Shown piece after piece: positions 7,060-9,398 of a DNA stretch of 9,398 nucleotides. The DNA is from Clostridia bacterium (GTDB lineage: Bacteria; Bacillota_A; Clostridia; Peptostreptococcales; JAAYPU01): positions 1-9,398 of the forward strand of contig JAKSCF010000416.1 in NCBI GenBank assembly GCA_022360735.1, given 5' to 3'. Every line of letters begins with the position of its first letter. Position 1 is the first letter of the stretch. Made by a program: the position numbers and the translations under genes. The notes under the pieces were generated by a model. The model was not told the DNA's origin. It ran no database searches and saw nothing but the letters and a program-made list of their open reading frames with translations.

Positions 7060-8103
7060 ATGAATGTGACAATAAAAGACATTGCTAAGAAAGCAAATGT
7101 CTCCATAGCGACTGTATCCAGAGTCATTAATAATAAGAGTGAAGGGGTTGGTCCGGAGACCAGAGAAAGGATACTCAATATTATTAAAGAGTCCAATTAC
7201 CACCCAAGCAGAATTGCGCAAGGGATGGTAACAAAGAAAACAAACATTTTGGGACTTATTTTACCTGATATTTCAAATCCTTTTTTTCCTGATTTGGTCA
7301 GAGGTGTAGAAGATACAGCAAGTCATTATGGATATAATCTTGTCTTGTGTAACTCGGACAAAAATAGTGACAAAGAAGAAGCCTATATAAGGGTACTCAA
7401 AGAAAATAATGCTGCTGGAATTATATACACCAGTGTAGTTAAAAGAAAAGAAAAAAATATTAAGCTGCTTCTCAAAAACAAAATTCCGTTTGTGATTATG
7501 GATAGAAGCATCAATATATCTAATGTTCCAAAGGTTTATACCAACAATATCTTTGGAATGCATGAGATGGTAGAATACTTAATCAATAATGGACATCGAT
7601 GTATTGCATATATTTCCGGACCCAAATACAATTCATCATCAGAGCAAAGGCTGAAAGGGTTTAAAAAGGCTCTTAATGATGCAGGTATTACCATTGACCT
7701 TGAGTTGATAAAAGATGGAGATTATAGCATTAATAGTGGTAAGGCATGTATGACGGAGATTTTAAAGACAGGAAAATGTTTTACTGCTGTTGCATGTGCC
7801 AATGATTTGATGGCTTTAGGGGCGTTAGAAGTACTTAAAGACAAAGGCATTAGAGTCCCTCAAGAGATATCTATAACCGGATATGATGATATCGTAATGA
7901 CTACCTTTACAACACCTAAGCTAACTACTGTCGTTCAACCCAAATATGAAATAGGATGTGAAGCTGCTGAGCTATTAATTAAACTGGTGAATGGTGAAGA
8001 AATCCAGCAGAAAGAGGTTATACTTCAGCCAAAACTCGCAATCAGAGAATCTGTGGCAAAAAGGAGTGATATCGTTGAAGATTGTAGTCATCGGAAGTAT
8101 TAA
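7060..8103 (+). CDS. LacI-family transcriptional regulator, likely regulator of this cluster
   Basis: A 347-residue DNA-binding regulator. Residues 4-24 (TIKDIAKKANVS then ATVSRVIN) are the helix-turn-helix, with I16-A17 at the base-reading positions. The hinge follows (about 47-60, HPSRIAQGMVTKKT), then a periplasmic-binding-protein-like sensor domain from about 62 (NILGLILPDISNPFFPDLVRG) through the CANDLMALGALE (246-257) and SITGYDD (271-277) stretches to about 332. Position 56, the hinge leucine lever in LacI, is Met. The last ~15 residues lie in the overlap with the ribokinase gene and look like an extension without fold. The ligand cannot be read from the sequence; ribose or a nucleoside would suit the operon. 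The gene begins 3 nt after the glycohydrolase stop with a modest site GAGGGTG (7045-7051), so it lies inside the operon and may control its own expression. Confidence 0.92.
   Translation: MNVTIKDIAKKANVSIATVSRVINNKSEGVGPETRERILNIIKESNYHPSRIAQGMVTKKTNILGLILPDISNPFFPDLVRGVEDTASHYGYNLVLCNSDKNSDKEEAYIRVLKENNAAGIIYTSVVKRKEKNIKLLLKNKIPFVIMDRSINISNVPKVYTNNIFGMHEMVEYLINNGHRCIAYISGPKYNSSSEQRLKGFKKALNDAGITIDLELIKDGDYSINSGKACMTEILKTGKCFTAVACANDLMALGALEVLKDKGIRVPQEISITGYDDIVMTTFTTPKLTTVVQPKYEIGCEAAELLIKLVNGEEIQQKEVILQPKLAIRESVAKRSDIVEDCSHRKY
8061..8068 (+). promoter_or_regulatory. Ribosome binding site that fixes the ribokinase TTG start at 8075
   Basis: AAGGAGTG lies 6 nt before TTG at 8075, within the 3' end of the regulator gene. 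The longer in-frame ATG at 7991 would add 28 residues of unrelated, basic, serine-rich sequence before the conserved KIVVIGSINMD, and the GTG at 8066 lies inside this site. Confidence 0.85.
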
Positions 8104-8968
8104 CATGGATTATTCAGCAAAAGTTAATAAGCTTCCACAAAAAGGTGAAACCATTCGTGCCAATGAGTTTTATACGACAGCAGGTGGCAAAGGAGCCAAC
8201 CAAGCTGTTGCTGCTAAACGATTGGGAGCGGATGTTTATATGATAGGGGCGGTAGGGGATGACTCTGCTGGGAAAGAGCTCTGCAGAAGACTTGAGGCAG
8301 AGGGTGTAAAGGCTCACGGTATTAAAACCGTTGATACACCCTCAGGAAATGCCATGATAACGGTAGATGTTACCGGAAACAATACCATTGTTGTTTTTGC
8401 AGGTGCTAACAGTGAAATGAATGAAGATTGGCTTATGAAAAACAAAAGCATTATTGAAGAGGCAGACTATGTGATCATACAACTGGAAATACCGATGGAA
8501 ACCGTTAAGGCTGCCATCCGGTTTTCTAAAAGTTTGGATAGAAAAGTGATACTCAACCCTGCACCTGCTGCAGAAATGCCGGAAGAAGTTTATAAAGGAT
8601 TGGATCTTATGACACCCAACGAAACAGAATTGGCTGAGATTACAAGAACAACCGATATTAAAGAAGGTGCAAAACAGCTGCTTAAAAAAGGCGTTAAAAG
8701 CATTGTCGTTACTTTAGGTGAAAAGGGAAGCTTATATATGGATGATACTAACGAAGTATATACAAATCCATATCAAGTCGATGCCATTGACAGTACCGCA
8801 GCAGGAGACTCTTTTAATGCAGCCTTGGCTGTTGGACTTAGTGAAGATATGTCTCTTGAAGACGCACTAAAGTTTGCCAATGCTGCAGGTGCTCTAACCA
8901 CTACAAAACTTGGTGCACAAGCGTCACTGCCTTATCGAGATGAAGTCAATACATTTATAAAATCATAA
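8075..8968 (+). CDS. rbsK: Ribokinase (PfkB family), TTG start
   Basis: A 297-residue cytoplasmic sugar kinase that converts ribose and ATP to ribose-5-phosphate, feeding the pentose phosphate pathway. The N-terminus VVIGSINMD (4-12) has the ribose-contacting N10 and D12. The PfkB signature GGKGANQAVAAKRLG lies at 37-51, followed by NPAPA (161-165), PNETE (181-185) and the second signature DSTAAGDSFNAALA (239-252) with D245 as the catalytic base. GSINMD, GGKGANQAVAA and NPAPA are close to E. coli RbsK, which supports ribokinase over fructokinase or adenosine kinase. The length is normal with the TTG start; the gene overlaps the regulator gene by 29 nt, so the two are probably translationally coupled. 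Its place after two nucleoside hydrolases gives it an evident source of ribose. It is the last gene before a strong terminator. Confidence 0.94.
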   Translation: MKIVVIGSINMDYSAKVNKLPQKGETIRANEFYTTAGGKGANQAVAAKRLGADVYMIGAVGDDSAGKELCRRLEAEGVKAHGIKTVDTPSGNAMITVDVTGNNTIVVFAGANSEMNEDWLMKNKSIIEEADYVIIQLEIPMETVKAAIRFSKSLDRKVILNPAPAAEMPEEVYKGLDLMTPNETELAEITRTTDIKEGAKQLLKKGVKSIVVTLGEKGSLYMDDTNEVYTNPYQVDAIDSTAAGDSFNAALAVGLSEDMSLEDALKFANAAGALTTTKLGAQASLPYRDEVNTFIKS

Positions 8969-8989
8969 TGGCCATATTGTGGATATAAT

Positions 8990-9033
8990 AAAAGCCTCCT
9001 CAGCAATCCCTATAAAATACTGAGGAGGTTTTT
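8990..9033 (+). terminator. Rho-independent terminator ending the nucleoside operon
   Basis: CCTCCTCAG (8995-9003) pairs perfectly with CTGAGGAGG (9020-9028), with a 16-nt AT-rich loop, and is followed by TTTTT (9029-9033). The AAAA at 8990-8993 can pair with the T run. It sits 21 nt after the ribokinase stop codon and separates the operon from ispF. Confidence 0.92.
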
Positions 9034-9037
9034 CCTA

Positions 9038-9066
9038 TTTTATTTATTCGGCATTAGTGATATGAT
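9038..9066 (+). promoter_or_regulatory. ispF: Probable sigma-A promoter of ispF with extended -10
   Basis: TG-A-TATGAT (9058-9066) fits an extended -10 element with one mismatch to TATAAT. The -35 match is weak: TTTTAT at 9038-9043 with a 17-nt spacer, or TTTATT at 9039-9044 with 16. An extended -10 can work with a poor -35. A start of transcription near 9072-9074 would place the inverted repeat at 9075-9128 at the very 5' end of the transcript. This is inferred from sequence only. Confidence 0.45.
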
Positions 9067-9074
9067 GGAGTAAA

Positions 9075-9128
9075 ATGAGCGAATAGATACCAAACATCTC
9101 TTTTAGCTAATAATATGTATTCGTTCAT
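9075..9128 (+). other. 11-bp inverted repeat in the ispF leader (possible 5' stem-loop)
   Basis: ATGAGCGAATA (9075-9085) can pair with TATTCGTTCAT (9118-9128) over 11 bp, including one G-U pair, closing a 32-nt AT-rich loop. It lies between the putative promoter and the ispF ribosome binding site (AAAGGAGA, 9146-9153), which stays outside the stem. No T run follows, so it is not a terminator. It may be an mRNA-stabilising 5' stem-loop or a binding site. No known riboswitch class is recognised. Confidence 0.45.
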
Positions 9129-9160
9129 CAAGACTTAATTAAATGAAAGGAGAATTAAAA

Positions 9161-9398
9161 ATGAGAATAGGCATAGGATATGATGTGCACCGATTAGTAG
9201 AGGGAAGAAAACTCATTTTGGGAGGTGTGCAAATAGACCATCCAACAGGTCTCCTGGGACACTCGGATGCAGATGTTTTAATTCATGCCATTATGGATGC
9301 ATTATTGGGTGCATGTGCTTTAGGGGATATTGGCAGGCATTTTCCGGATACAGATAACCGGTATAAAGATATCTCCAGCTTACTCCTTTTAAAGAAAG
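9161..9398 (+). CDS. ispF: 2-C-methyl-D-erythritol 2,4-cyclodiphosphate synthase, N-terminal part
   Basis: The first 79 codons of ispF; the window ends inside the gene, about halfway through its usual ~157 residues. The enzyme cyclises 4-diphosphocytidyl-methylerythritol 2-phosphate to the 2,4-cyclodiphosphate with release of CMP, in the MEP route to isoprenoids. The N-terminus [12 protein letters not shown] carries metal ligands D8 and H10, and H42 ([14 protein letters not shown]) is the third ligand. GHSDAD (33-38) and [12 protein letters not shown] (about 53-64) are strongly conserved family stretches. The ribosome binding site is AAAGGAGA at 9146-9153, 7 nt before the ATG. It is functionally unrelated to the nucleoside genes and separated from them by a terminator and its own leader, so it is most likely a separate transcription unit. 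Confidence 0.95.
   Translation, partial: MRIGIGYDVHRLVEGRKLILGGVQIDHPTGLLGHSDADVLIHAIMDALLGACALGDIGRHFPDTDNRYKDISSLLLLKK

Noticed and set aside
7991..8074. 28-residue N-terminal extension of ribokinase
   Set aside because: The extension is unlike ribokinases and lies wholly in the regulator coding region; TTG 8075 has a strong ribosome binding site and gives the normal length.

Overview
The window looks like a piece of a low-GC Gram-positive chromosome, most likely an anaerobic clostridial Firmicute. The grounds are AT-rich codon use, strong AGGAGG-type ribosome binding sites 6-8 nt before nearly every gene, one TTG start, rho-independent terminators, and the kinds of genes present. The species cannot be told from this sequence. 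All nine recognised genes lie on the + strand.

Layout. Positions 28-64 hold a terminator-like hairpin that closes, or attenuates after, a gene lying upstream of the window. Positions 107-8968 form one tightly packed gene cluster. It holds a BMP/NupNOPQ-type nucleoside ABC importer (ATPase at 107, permeases at 1650 and 2730) and two tandem paralogous nucleoside hydrolases (3667 and 4637). A 66-bp array of six 11-bp repeats follows (5570-5635), then an ADP-ribosylglycohydrolase-family protein (5662), a LacI-family regulator (7060) and a ribokinase (8075, TTG start). A strong terminator at 8990-9033 ends the cluster. After a leader with an extended -10 promoter and an 11-bp inverted repeat comes ispF of the MEP isoprenoid pathway, cut off by the window end at 9398.

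How the genes fit together. The importer would bring in nucleosides. The hydrolases would split them into free base and ribose inside the cell. Ribokinase would phosphorylate ribose to ribose-5-phosphate for the pentose phosphate pathway. The LacI protein is the likely local regulator. No nucleoside phosphorylase or base permease is present, so the route is hydrolytic. The substrate-binding lipoprotein expected for this importer is not in the window and is probably the gene just upstream of the first hairpin.

The least explained parts are the ADP-ribosylglycohydrolase-family protein, which may be an N-glycosidase of unknown substrate working beside the nucleoside hydrolases, and the 11-bp repeat array directly in front of it. 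Each repeat is an imperfect AAC-N4-GTT dyad at one-helical-turn spacing, and the last is a perfect palindrome. Three gene starts were moved from the longest open frame on ribosome-binding-site evidence: 1650, 4637 and 8075.
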